Source: Lachnospiraceae bacterium
GTDB taxonomy: Bacteria > Bacillota_A > Clostridia > Lachnospirales > Lachnospiraceae
Assembly (NCBI GenBank): GCA_028694115.1
Contig: JAQUUB010000008.1
Span: forward strand, 59,813-123,812
Length of the DNA stretch: 64,000 nt
Direction: 5' to 3'
The translations under genes and the position numbers were made by a program. The notes under the pieces are model-generated. The model was not told where the DNA came from. It did no database searches and was given only the letters and a program-made list of their open reading frames with translations. Of this stretch, positions 27,618 through 35,970 are shown piece by piece. Each line of letters begins with the position of its first letter. Position 1 is the stretch's first letter.

Positions 27618-28931
27618 CTATGCAATTCTTGAAGCCTCATTGGCTTCCTCTATTTTCTTATTAATCAAACGCTTATACTCAGTATCCAAAGCTTTCTCGT
27701 CTTCATATGCTGACAGATCAAACTCTTCAAAGAATTTATCATCTGTCACTTTATCAATGTCTATTGTTGCCTTTGAAGTAATCATATCAAGTGCTGCCCT
27801 CTTGGCAAATACCAAGCTTTCGAGTAATGAATTACTGGCTAGTCTGTTGCGTCCATGAACACCGTTGCAGGCCGTCTCCCCCACTGCATACAGATCCTCC
27901 ATGGTTGTCTTGCTTTCATAATTAACCTTGATTCCCCCCATGAAGTAATGTTGTGCAGGAACTACGGGAATGCACTCTTTTGTTACATCATATCCCATTT
28001 GTCTGCAGTATTCAATAATATTGGGGAAATGTGACACCAGTTCCTCCTTGGGTATGGTTCTAAGATCTTCCCATACAAATTTGGTTCCATCCTTTTTCAT
28101 CTGTTCATAAATTGCCTCGGTAAGTAGGTCTCTTGGAAGAAGCTCATTTACAAATCTTTTGCCGTCCTTATTGTAAAGCTTGGCACCTTCCCCTCTTACC
28201 GACTCAGATATAAGAAATCTTCTTTCGTCCTCTCTTTCTGAATAAAATGTCGTTGGATGAATCTGCACATAATTGATGTTCTTAAGTGCCACATTGTGCT
28301 TGATGGCTATCGCCAGTGCATCTCCTGTCAGATATCTGAAGTTCGTTGACTGTCTATATAATCCACCAATTCCACCTGTAGCCAACACAACGATATCTGC
28401 CTTTACCTTTATTTGATTACCATTCTTATTTAAAACAACACCTCCAAGACAGCGGTTATCTTTACTGATAATATCTAAAAGACGCGTATATTCATATATT
28501 GTCACATTAGACAAAGTCTTTACCTGTGCTAATAAACGGCTTGTGATTTCCTTTCCGGTAACATCCTTATGAAAGATTATCCTTTTGGCAGAATGTGCGC
28601 CTTCTCTTGTATAAGCCAAAGTTCCATCTGCTTCCTTTTGAAAATCCGTACCAAAGCTTATAAGATCATTAACAACAGGCTGAGAAGAACGAATCATTAT
28701 TTCCACTGATTTTTTATCATTCTCGTAATGCCCGGCTTTTAATGTATCTTCAAAAAAGCTGTCATAATCATTTTCACTTTTTAACATACACATGCCACCC
28801 TGAGCAATAAAAGAATCACCGCTCTCGACTTCTGATTTGGTAATAATAGTTATCTTTTTGTCCCTTGGAAGGTTCCATGCGCAGTACAAGCCTGAGCACC
28901 CTGAACCAACAATCAAAATATCAGTTTTCAT
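27618..28931 (-). CDS. nadB: L-aspartate oxidase
   Basis: A 437-residue FAD enzyme. GSGCSGLYCAW near residue 9 binds FAD; QGGMC near 42, HKDVTGKEI and ESVRGEGAKLYN, then GRNRLASNSLLE, are the family motifs. It oxidises aspartate to iminoaspartate, with fumarate or oxygen as acceptor. Length is about 100 residues below the E. coli enzyme, normal for clostridial forms lacking the full C-terminal domain. The start at 28931 has GAGGG 8 bases before it; the reading frame stays open upstream into nadA, but that is not coding for nadB. Confidence 0.96.
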   Translation of the reverse strand: MKTDILIVGSGCSGLYCAWNLPRDKKITIITKSEVESGDSFIAQGGMCMLKSENDYDSFFEDTLKAGHYENDKKSVEIMIRSSQPVVNDLISFGTDFQKEADGTLAYTREGAHSAKRIIFHKDVTGKEITSRLLAQVKTLSNVTIYEYTRLLDIISKDNRCLGGVVLNKNGNQIKVKADIVVLATGGIGGLYRQSTNFRYLTGDALAIAIKHNVALKNINYVQIHPTTFYSEREDERRFLISESVRGEGAKLYNKDGKRFVNELLPRDLLTEAIYEQMKKDGTKFVWEDLRTIPKEELVSHFPNIIEYCRQMGYDVTKECIPVVPAQHYFMGGIKVNYESKTTMEDLYAVGETACNGVHGRNRLASNSLLESLVFAKRAALDMITSKATIDIDKVTDDKFFEEFDLSAYEDEKALDTEYKRLINKKIEEANEASRIA

Positions 28932-28941
28932 ATTGCCTCCC

Positions 28942-29847
28942 TCATTTAGCAAGTTCCAACATTCTTGTAAGTGGAACCATTGCTTTCTTAGCAACTTTCT
29001 CATCAATAAATATCTCATTAGTCTCATCTACTAAGACTTTCAGAATCTTCTCCTGAGTAACCTTCTTCATGTTCATACATATCTGATTATCTATAACAGT
29101 GTGGAGCTTCTTTTGAGGTGCTTTCTTTCTGATTTCACCAAATACGCCATCAACTGTTCCGATTATGAATTCAGACACATCAGCATTAACAACATAATCG
29201 ATTATCCCAGCAGTACTTCCCACATAATCTGCATGTTTAAGCACATCCTCAGTGCATTCCGGATGAGCTGCAAATTTAGCATTAGGATACTTTCTCCTTG
29301 CCTTAATCACCTTATCCTCCGTGATTGCCACATGCCTTGGGCAGAAGCCTTTATTAAGAATTATATTCTTCTCAGGAACCTGCTTGGCTACGAAGCTACC
29401 CAGATTTCTATCTGGAATAAAAAATATGTTCTTATTTGGCAGGTTCTTTACTATCTTCACTGCATTTGATGATGTAACACACACATCTGAATAAGTCTTT
29501 AATTCCGCTGTTGAATTGATGTAACAAACAACCGCCACATCAGGATACTGCTCCTTAATCTTTAATACCTCTTCCTTGTTTGCCATATGTGCCATAGGAC
29601 AGTCCGCTGTTGCATCAGGCATAAATACACGTTTTTCAGGATTAAGTATCTTAGCACTCTCTCCCATAAATTCAACTCCAGCAAACACGATAATATCTTG
29701 TGATACCTTAGCTGCTACCTTGCTAAGATAAAAGGAATCTCCTATAAAATCTGCAATCTCCTGAATATCTTCATCCACATAATAATGTGCTAGAATTACT
29801 GCATTTTTCTCTTTTTTAAGCTTTAAAATATCATCTTTCGTTGACAT
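28942..29847 (-). CDS. nadA: Quinolinate synthase A
   Basis: A 301-residue quinolinate synthase. The three [4Fe-4S] cysteines are visible in ATADCPMAHM (near 83), PECTEDV (near 195) and NQICMNMKK (near 265). It condenses iminoaspartate with dihydroxyacetone phosphate and is oxygen-sensitive, in line with an anaerobe. First gene of nadA-nadB-nadC-niaR. The ATG at 29847 has GGAGG 6 bases upstream. A NiaR-like dyad lies 47 bases upstream. Confidence 0.97.
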   Translation of the reverse strand: MSTKDDILKLKKEKNAVILAHYYVDEDIQEIADFIGDSFYLSKVAAKVSQDIIVFAGVEFMGESAKILNPEKRVFMPDATADCPMAHMANKEEVLKIKEQYPDVAVVCYINSTAELKTYSDVCVTSSNAVKIVKNLPNKNIFFIPDRNLGSFVAKQVPEKNIILNKGFCPRHVAITEDKVIKARRKYPNAKFAAHPECTEDVLKHADYVGSTAGIIDYVVNADVSEFIIGTVDGVFGEIRKKAPQKKLHTVIDNQICMNMKKVTQEKILKVLVDETNEIFIDEKVAKKAMVPLTRMLELAK

Positions 29848-29893
29848 GATCATCCTCCATATTTGTATATTGAGTAAAAGTATACTGCAAAAT

Positions 29894-29944
29894 TTTACAT
29901 CTGACAAGTTAGGTGTAAAGTTTTATGTAAAGATAGTTGTAAAG
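29894..29944. promoter_or_regulatory. Candidate NiaR operator with phased half-sites
   Basis: TTTACATC (29894-29901) and GGTGTAAA (29912-29919) form a dyad with one mismatch and a 10-base spacer. GTAAAG then recurs at 29915, 29927 and 29939, exactly 12 bases apart. It lies just upstream of nadA. NiaR recognises a TTTACA-like dyad by family knowledge, but I am not quoting its exact consensus. Confidence 0.65.
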
Positions 29945-30011
29945 ATTCAGTATTCCGATAATCTATGCCTTTTGAAATTGACAATTATGCATATATCGCC
30001 TATGATATATT

Positions 30012-30027
30012 TATTACATTTGTAATA
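30012..30027. promoter_or_regulatory. BlaI/MecI-type operator of the blaI-like gene
   Basis: TATTACA-TT-TGTAATA is a perfect 7-base palindrome with a 2-base spacer, 18 bases before the BlaI start codon. TACA..TGTA is the core of known BlaI/MecI operators. Confidence 0.78.
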
Positions 30028-30045
30028 TTTGAGGAGAAATTTGAA

Positions 30046-30432
30046 ATGATGGATTTGCCACAGATTACTGAAGCTGAATTTGAAGTTATGAAAATCGTAT
30101 GGAAACATGCCCCGATTAGTACCAATGAAATAACAGACAAATTATTACAGACCACAAGCTGGAGTCCTAAGACAATACAGACTCTGATTAAACGTCTTGT
30201 AACCAAAGGCATTCTGACTTATGAAAAGCAGAGCCGCGTATTCGTTTATACCCCAGTTGTGAAAGAAAACGAATATATCGGCCAGGAAAGCAATTCTTTT
30301 CTGGAACGTTTTTATGATGGGGATATTACTGCCATGCTGTCTGCATATTTAGAAAATGATAAACTGTCTGAAACAAAAATAGACACGCTCCGCTCCCTTC
30401 TTTCCAATAGGTCAAAAAAAGGAGGCAATTAA
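30046..30432 (+). CDS. BlaI/MecI/CopY family transcriptional regulator
   Basis: A 128-residue winged-helix repressor: LPQITEAEFEVMKIVWKHAP start, ITDKLL..TTSWSPKTIQTLIKRLVTKG recognition region, then a C-terminal dimerisation helix. In BlaI/MecI systems the paired BlaR1 sensor protease relieves repression. Here no sensor gene follows; only a 32-codon ORF does. The ATG at 30046 (RBS GAGGAG) is preferred to one 81 bases upstream, which would put the operator within the coding region. Three matching operators mark its probable regulon. Confidence 0.9.
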   Translation: MMDLPQITEAEFEVMKIVWKHAPISTNEITDKLLQTTSWSPKTIQTLIKRLVTKGILTYEKQSRVFVYTPVVKENEYIGQESNSFLERFYDGDITAMLSAYLENDKLSETKIDTLRSLLSNRSKKGGN

Positions 30433-30433
30433 C

Positions 30434-30532
30434 GTGGCTAGTTTTTCCTTAGGGATTTCCCCAATAGAGCAGGTCATACCCGATTTTTTGTTCTTCAAAT
30501 TAGTGTCCACGAATATCCAGTTCGTCAATTAG
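30434..30532 (+). pseudogene. Short ORF at the expected sensor position (possible remnant)
   Basis: A GTG-started 32-codon ORF begins one base after the blaI-like stop and has AAAGGAGG 8 bases upstream, as a translationally coupled BlaR1/M56 gene would. The product (MASFSLGISPIEQVIPDF at the start) does not resemble an M56 protease, and its end runs antisense into the next gene. It may mark a deletion of the sensor gene, or just be a chance ORF behind a real RBS. Confidence 0.3.
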
Positions 30533-30940
30533 AGAATTTTCACTTCCCCATGAATACACGATGTAATACCCGCTGTGATTTATTTCTTCTAAAAATTGTA
30601 GCGTTCCGTGGTCAATCACCTCAATAGACTGCCCTTCCTGAACTTCCACTAGATATTCCCATTCATTACTCCGATAACCCGAATAATAAGTATTCAGTTC
30701 GTCCAGAGACAACTCGCTACGAATTAGAATTGCACCAAAATATTGCATTCCATTTCCGTTCCCTGTCAGCTTCCCTGCTCGTGACAATGACTCTATCAAT
30801 TCTGTTCCCTCTGGCATTGGTGTTTCACACAATCCCTTTTCTACTTTATATGCACTATGGTTATTTATGAGTGGAATGGAAGCAGCTCCGCCTATCAGAA
30901 CGACTGCTACCAGTATTCCGACTACTTTCCATTTTTTCAT
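30500..30940 (-). CDS. Small membrane-anchored protein of the BlaI regulon
   Basis: A 146-residue protein with one N-terminal hydrophobic helix (about residues 5-24) and an extracytoplasmic domain with GKLTGNGNGMQYFGAILIRS and ELSLDELNTYYS. I recall similar domains attached to or beside M56 peptidases in clostridia, but cannot verify it. A BlaI-type operator lies 18 bases upstream of its start. Function unknown. Confidence 0.7.
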   Translation of the reverse strand: MKKWKVVGILVAVVLIGGAASIPLINNHSAYKVEKGLCETPMPEGTELIESLSRAGKLTGNGNGMQYFGAILIRSELSLDELNTYYSGYRSNEWEYLVEVQEGQSIEVIDHGTLQFLEEINHSGYYIVYSWGSENSLIDELDIRGH

Positions 30941-30957
30941 ACCATCCTCCTTTATTT

Positions 30958-30973
30958 TCTTACATCTGTAAGA
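30958..30973. promoter_or_regulatory. BlaI-type operator of the small anchored protein
   Basis: TCTTACA-TC-TGTAAGA is a perfect 7-base palindrome with a 2-base spacer, sharing the TTACA-NN-TGTAA core with the site at the blaI-like gene. Confidence 0.78.
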
Positions 30974-31021
30974 TTACTATAAAATATTACTATTATCAAA
31001 TTATTCTTTCCCTACTCGTGA

Positions 31022-32275
31022 TTACTCCACACGAATACGGTATTGGTAGTCCGGTATATCCATAATTCCATCGTCAAGGATTTCATTCCCTAAATACTGA
31101 AAACTGCCATCTTCTGCAAACCGTACCGTCAGTTCATGGGTTATAACAGCATTATCACAAATGACCATATCGCATACGGCCTCCACCGTTAACGTGACCG
31201 TCCCATCTTCATTTTCTTTGATATCAATAACCTCCGGTAAAGAAGTTCCAAAGAAAGTCGGCGCATAGTTAAAGCATCCAAGCCTCGCCCAAACATAAGT
31301 CTGGTTTTCCTCATCAAATACCGCATATTCCCGTATCTGCTCTGCTGTTACCAGAAGGTACTCTATAATCAGGCTTTCAAATTCCTCTTTTGGTATTCCA
31401 TTTGGATAATCCTCAGAATTGAACTTTTCCTGATATTTCATTTCATACAGATATTCATACATCCCATTGTAATCTAGTTTTTCCATATGGTCGGTATCCC
31501 AATTGGAACACAGAATGTTATTCCCTTGATATCCAAGACCTCGTACACATCTTTGGGACATCTCACGCTGTTCCTCCGTCATTGGCTTTACTCTGATCAG
31601 GCAGCTTCCATCCATGATTTCACTAACTTCCGGTGGTTCTGGTACGCACAACTCATAACAGAACCACCCCTTATCCGTATATTCCCACTCTTTGATTCTG
31701 GTATAAGAACTGTACGACACTCCCGGCTTGTTATTATCATTCCACACACCTCTTGTGCTTACAACATACATATCCGTTCCATCAAAAATAAATTTCATTC
31801 TCCCTATTCCACCGTCATCAGGTATCTCAAAAACTACTACAGAACCACTTTTTCCTTCCATGCAATTTTCAAGGAAGCTGTCAACGCTTTCATGATTTTC
31901 CATGTTAGAATACGTTACTATCGTGGTGACCGGACATCCCGTTTCCTTTACTTTCTTCTGCATTTTAAGAACTGTTTCATCATTCAGAACGACATTGGAT
32001 GCCTCTCCTTTGTCCGCATATTCATAACTATCAAAAATAAGTTCCATCATGTTTTTGCAGTCAATCTCAGCCTCTTCCCTTTCCTGCTCATCCACAGGAA
32101 GGTCATAGCCTTTTTCCCATTGATCTACTGCTGCTTCCTCCGAGCTTTTCGTTTCCTCTGCGGAAGATTCTTCTGTATGTAGTTTTCCCCAATAAATCAC
32201 CCCTGCTATTACTGCAATCAATATTACCAAAATCGGGAATCCACATTTCTTAAGCAACCATTTCAAATCCTCCAT
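31022..32275 (-). CDS. Membrane-anchored protein, DUF6070-like
   Basis: A 417-residue protein with an N-terminal membrane helix (about residues 12-31), an acidic Glu/Ser linker and a large extracytoplasmic domain. The C-terminal 150 residues (SEDYPNGIPKEEFESLI, YAPTFFGTSLPEV) match what I recall as DUF6070 in Lachnospiraceae, from memory only. The ATG at 32275 has AAAGG about 9 bases before it; the frame is open further upstream but there overlaps the next gene. A BlaI-type operator lies 26 bases upstream of the start. Confidence 0.75.
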   Translation of the reverse strand: MEDLKWLLKKCGFPILVILIAVIAGVIYWGKLHTEESSAEETKSSEEAAVDQWEKGYDLPVDEQEREEAEIDCKNMMELIFDSYEYADKGEASNVVLNDETVLKMQKKVKETGCPVTTIVTYSNMENHESVDSFLENCMEGKSGSVVVFEIPDDGGIGRMKFIFDGTDMYVVSTRGVWNDNNKPGVSYSSYTRIKEWEYTDKGWFCYELCVPEPPEVSEIMDGSCLIRVKPMTEEQREMSQRCVRGLGYQGNNILCSNWDTDHMEKLDYNGMYEYLYEMKYQEKFNSEDYPNGIPKEEFESLIIEYLLVTAEQIREYAVFDEENQTYVWARLGCFNYAPTFFGTSLPEVIDIKENEDGTVTLTVEAVCDMVICDNAVITHELTVRFAEDGSFQYLGNEILDDGIMDIPDYQYRIRVE

Positions 32276-32300
32276 CACACTCATCCTTTCGACAATTTTA

Positions 32301-32312
32301 TTACATATGTAA
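32301..32312. promoter_or_regulatory. BlaI-type operator of the DUF6070-like gene
   Basis: TTACATATGTAA is a perfect 12-base palindrome with the same TTACA-NN-TGTAA core as the two other sites. It lies between the symporter stop and the start of the anchored protein. Confidence 0.75.
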
Positions 32313-32349
32313 GATTTTAGAGTGAAAAAATTTGTCTGACATATACCAT

Positions 32350-33942
32350 TTATTTTTTTGAAATCAGTTGCAGTTTCTGGGCATCTATATACATTTCTTC
32401 CTGAAGACATGCTATATTGCAGGCAGTAATAAAATAGTCCATCATCAGATCAATACTAATAGCCAGCACTATCCCCTCCGCTGGAATTCCTAACTGTGTG
32501 AACAGAATCGTATAACAGGAAAGAGCGCCACCCGGAATTGGCGGTGTTGCAATAGCCAGCACTCCACTAATAAAAATCGATATCAATATAAAAAGAGGTG
32601 TAATTGTCACTCCAAAGCTTTGCCCTATACATAACGATGCAACAAAAAACATGACTGCTCCAATTGGCATATATATTACCTGTCCCAATGGAATACCAAA
32701 ATTTACAAATTTCTTATCCATTCCCAATTTCTTTTCACAGCACTCCGTATTCACACTAAAAGCCGCTACTGACGATGCTGTTGTAAGTGCCACTATGAAT
32801 GTTGGCATAAGCTCTTTGATAAATGTAAATAGCTTCTTCTTATACCGAATACTTATATATAGGGCATAAAGCATGATAATGACAAAAGAGACTGCTACAC
32901 ACATCACAACCTGTTGCAACATACTTGATAAATTTGATAAATCCTTAGATATAACAAGTTGAAATACACTAATAAAAACAAAAAAAGGAATCAGTTTACC
33001 GATTGCTATCATAAGAAATTGAACGATAATATCAATCTGTTTTATAATTTTAATCAGCTCAGATACAGAATTCCCAAGCATAAGTGCACCTATACCAATG
33101 GAAATTGCCATGAAAATTATCTGGAGGGCATTTCCTGTGCTAAAAGGTTCTACTACATTAGAAGGAATCATTGATAACATAAGTTGTAGCAGCTGTTCAA
33201 AGGAACTACTCCCCATCTGTTCAGAACTTCTTGCAACAGGAAAAAACCAGATAATCATTACCAAAGCCAGTCCCAAAGAAATGTATGTCATAATAACAAA
33301 CCTGCTTACCAATCTTTTGCCAATCTTCCCTAATGCTGAAACATCCCCTATTCCACAGATACCGGAAAACACCGCAAGAAAAATCAATGGACCCGCTATC
33401 GAACTCAATAAATTCATCAATGTATCAAATACAGGCGTAATAATAAGTACAGACATACTACTGCAGAATTGAGGAGAAACACGTCTCATCAGCATGCCAA
33501 GTAATACTGCAAAAGTAATAGATGCTAACATTACTAGAAGTTGCGATGTCATACTTATAGGCTCGCTTAGTTTTAGAATGTTATATCCACTCTCATATTT
33601 ATATTCTGCCAAAAGACCTACTGCAGACATAATTGAAGAACCATTCGAAACGTCCTGAAGCAATTCATCCTCATATTCGTTCGGATTAATAGATTTCCCC
33701 TTTACTTTAAGCTGTATATAGGAACGCCCCATTATAGATCCACTTGTATAGATACACTCTGCTTCAGTACCAAGTTCTCTGGACCAAACCCCCATAACAT
33801 CCTCAGCGCTTAACCTCAGTCTCAAAATAGTTTTCGTCTTAAGACCCATTTCATCGAATAGTTCCCTTGTTTTTTCACTCATCCTATCAATAGATTGATC
33901 ATCCAGATGATAAACTGCCGAATATTCCGTTTTTTTTCTCAT
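32350..33942 (-). CDS. DAACS dicarboxylate/amino acid:cation symporter with anti-sigma-like N-terminal domain
   Basis: A 530-residue protein. Residues about 130-530 are a DAACS (glutamate/dicarboxylate) symporter, with the serine-rich VALTTASSVAAFSVN loop (near 390) and IPGGALSCYTILF and MMDYFITACNIACL motifs. Residues 1-115 are soluble and look like a degenerate HATPase anti-sigma domain: RLRLSAEDVMGVWSREL resembles an N-box helix, and IQLKVKGKSINPNE a G1-like strand and loop, but the ATP-binding Asn and Asp are missing. This N-terminal extension is not found in classical GltP/GltT. It starts a unit upstream of the DUF6070-like gene. Confidence 0.82.
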   Translation of the reverse strand: MRKKTEYSAVYHLDDQSIDRMSEKTRELFDEMGLKTKTILRLRLSAEDVMGVWSRELGTEAECIYTSGSIMGRSYIQLKVKGKSINPNEYEDELLQDVSNGSSIMSAVGLLAEYKYESGYNILKLSEPISMTSQLLVMLASITFAVLLGMLMRRVSPQFCSSMSVLIITPVFDTLMNLLSSIAGPLIFLAVFSGICGIGDVSALGKIGKRLVSRFVIMTYISLGLALVMIIWFFPVARSSEQMGSSSFEQLLQLMLSMIPSNVVEPFSTGNALQIIFMAISIGIGALMLGNSVSELIKIIKQIDIIVQFLMIAIGKLIPFFVFISVFQLVISKDLSNLSSMLQQVVMCVAVSFVIIMLYALYISIRYKKKLFTFIKELMPTFIVALTTASSVAAFSVNTECCEKKLGMDKKFVNFGIPLGQVIYMPIGAVMFFVASLCIGQSFGVTITPLFILISIFISGVLAIATPPIPGGALSCYTILFTQLGIPAEGIVLAISIDLMMDYFITACNIACLQEEMYIDAQKLQLISKK

Positions 33943-34025
33943 ATTCTAGTCTCCTATGTATAGCCATCATGGTAAGATACTTAGTAAGTTTATCATCCGG
34001 TAACACATCGGTCAATTCCATAGTA

Positions 34026-34871
34026 TTACTTATTTTCTGTCTTCCATGATATTATATAATTTGTATTTTCTGGAATATCTATTTTTATATCCTCCTGTTT
34101 TTCAAAGTGTCCTGCTAATCCATGTTCTAAGGCTGTCTGATGGAAATGGCTTAAAGCAATTCCAAGATCCACTTTTTTAATCATTTTTTCATCTTCGCTT
34201 GCATTATTTTTATGTGTCTCAAAAAAATGATATGAGCCTTGTTTTTTTACTACTCTCCAAGGTTGTGCATTGGTAGCAGAGGGCGCCAGACGAAGCATCT
34301 CCAATGGACTAACATACTCCTTTGCATCTTTTCTTGAAAGTACATTTCCAAAAGAATCCTGAAAGAAAATTTCCTCCCATGGCTTCCGTTTATCCGACTT
34401 CATTGTTTTCCTCATCAGGCTTTCTGTAATGCTCTTTTTATCAGTTGCATATCCAATCGGGGAAATTGCAGGAAATAGTTCATCTTCTTGTATGTCCATC
34501 GCTTTTTCGAATTGTTGTCTACTAAAAGTAGCGGCAAGCCATACGGTGGCAAGACCCATATTAGTAGCAATCAGTACAAGATTTTCAAACTGATATCCAG
34601 CTGCTACAAGTCCTAACTCTGTTTTATCAGTCGTTACACCTAAAAATGTATTGGCACCCTTTATCACTCCGTAGGTTCCTAGCTTTTCTCCATTTAATAC
34701 TGTATCCTTTTCAATAAGATGAACTCGAACATTTTCTCCAAACGGATTCATTAACTGACTTATCTCATTCACTAATTTTTCTTTATCAATTTTCGAAAGT
34801 CGTTTTGGATTATAAGTTCTTGTACTAACTCTCTTTTTAATCGTTTCCTCTACTGGAATATTAAGTTTCAT
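34026..34871 (-). CDS. Nitroreductase family protein (TM1586-type)
   Basis: A 281-residue two-domain nitroreductase-like FMN protein. TRTYNPKRLSKIDKEKL near the N-terminus (FMN phosphate-binding region), GYQFENLVLIATNMGLATVWLA in the middle and APSATNAQPWRVVKK in the second domain are recognisable. It starts 18 bases after the quinone oxidoreductase stop, so the two are co-transcribed under the TetR operator. Substrate unknown. Confidence 0.85.
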   Translation of the reverse strand: MKLNIPVEETIKKRVSTRTYNPKRLSKIDKEKLVNEISQLMNPFGENVRVHLIEKDTVLNGEKLGTYGVIKGANTFLGVTTDKTELGLVAAGYQFENLVLIATNMGLATVWLAATFSRQQFEKAMDIQEDELFPAISPIGYATDKKSITESLMRKTMKSDKRKPWEEIFFQDSFGNVLSRKDAKEYVSPLEMLRLAPSATNAQPWRVVKKQGSYHFFETHKNNASEDEKMIKKVDLGIALSHFHQTALEHGLAGHFEKQEDIKIDIPENTNYIISWKTENK

Positions 34872-34889
34872 ACTTTCTACCTCACTTTT

Positions 34890-35891
34890 TTAAAATTTAA
34901 TGAGAACTTTCCCTTTTGTATGTCCTTGCGCTACAAAATTTAGTGCTTTATTAATGTCTTCAATATGAAATTCTGTAGGGTCAACAGCAGGTACAATCTC
35001 ATGATCTTCAATGATTTTCTTAATCTTTTCTAATTGTGCTCCGTCACTTCGAACAAAAATGAAGCGATATTGAACACCTTTTTTCTTTGCTTTATTATCA
35101 TATTTAGACCCAGCAATAGCAAAGAGCTTTTGTTTCCAACCAAAAATTTTATGATCTACTGCAAAACGCTTGTTAGGACCGGTACGAAGAGAAAGAAGCC
35201 TGCCTCCCTGTTTAAGAATTGAAAGTTCATGGTCAAATTCATCTGGTCCTAGAGCGTCAATCACATAATCTATGTTGCTAAGTAATTCCCAATAATTTTC
35301 TGTTGTGTAGTCGATATATTGGTCTGCACCTATCTCGATTGTCCGCTCACGTGCTTGGGGATTTCCACTAACAATCACCTTAAGTCCCATTGCCTTGGCA
35401 ATCGGAATGGCCATTTGTCCAAATGACCCCGAGCCTCCTGGAATAAAAACAGTTTCTAAAGCTTTGGCTTCTAATTCTTCATGTAACCCCTGATAAGCAG
35501 TCAATCCCGTTAATGGTGCAGCCGCCCCCGTCACAAAATCAAGATTAGCTGGCAAATGTCCGATAGCATCTACATCAATTGCAGCATATTCGGCAAAAGC
35601 ACCTATTTTTGCTAGTGGCAAGCGCGAGTATATTGCATCTCCTACTTGAAAACCTTTAACCTTTTTACCTGTTTTTTCAATCACACCTGTCAGTTCATTA
35701 CCAATCGTCAATGGAAATTCATAGTCCTGAATCAGTTTTACACTACCTGTTATAATAAGCATTTCCAAAGGATTGACTGCTGCAACTTTAACCTTAACTA
35801 AAACTTCATTGTCACCAATTTCAGGAATTGGGATATCATTAACTTCCACTGCAATTCTTTTTGAATATTTTGTAATTTGCGCTGCTTTCAT
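34890..35891 (-). CDS. NADP-dependent zinc-free quinone oxidoreductase (MDR family)
   Basis: A 333-residue medium-chain dehydrogenase/reductase. It has the N-terminal MKAAQITKYSK start, AAPLTGLTAYQGL, and FIPGGSGSFGQMAIPIAKAMG (nucleotide-binding Rossmann fold, near residue 150). The catalytic zinc cysteines of alcohol dehydrogenases are absent, so it is of the quinone oxidoreductase type. The ATG at 35891 (RBS GGAGG) is used. It is the first gene of a two-gene unit with the nitroreductase, behind a TetR operator 48 bases upstream. Confidence 0.9.
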   Translation of the reverse strand: MKAAQITKYSKRIAVEVNDIPIPEIGDNEVLVKVKVAAVNPLEMLIITGSVKLIQDYEFPLTIGNELTGVIEKTGKKVKGFQVGDAIYSRLPLAKIGAFAEYAAIDVDAIGHLPANLDFVTGAAAPLTGLTAYQGLHEELEAKALETVFIPGGSGSFGQMAIPIAKAMGLKVIVSGNPQARERTIEIGADQYIDYTTENYWELLSNIDYVIDALGPDEFDHELSILKQGGRLLSLRTGPNKRFAVDHKIFGWKQKLFAIAGSKYDNKAKKKGVQYRFIFVRSDGAQLEKIKKIIEDHEIVPAVDPTEFHIEDINKALNFVAQGHTKGKVLIKF

Positions 35892-35938
35892 AATATATAC
35901 CTCCATACTCTTTGTTTAAAATACTATCACTTTCTTTT

Positions 35939-35954
35939 TAGAACGGTCGTTCTA
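35939..35954. promoter_or_regulatory. TetR-type operator of the quinone oxidoreductase unit
   Basis: TAGAACG-GT-CGTTCTA is a perfect 7-base dyad between the TetR stop and the oxidoreductase start. A related imperfect site, TAGAACGTTCAG, lies at 36585-36596 just upstream of the TetR gene, so autoregulation is likely. Confidence 0.78.
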
Positions 35955-35970
35955 GTTTGTGCAAAAAAAT

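Noticed and set aside
27618..29027. Longer nadB start overlapping nadA
   Set aside because: The extra residues come from nadA's 3' end in another frame; the ATG at 28931 has a strong RBS and the FAD motif follows at once.
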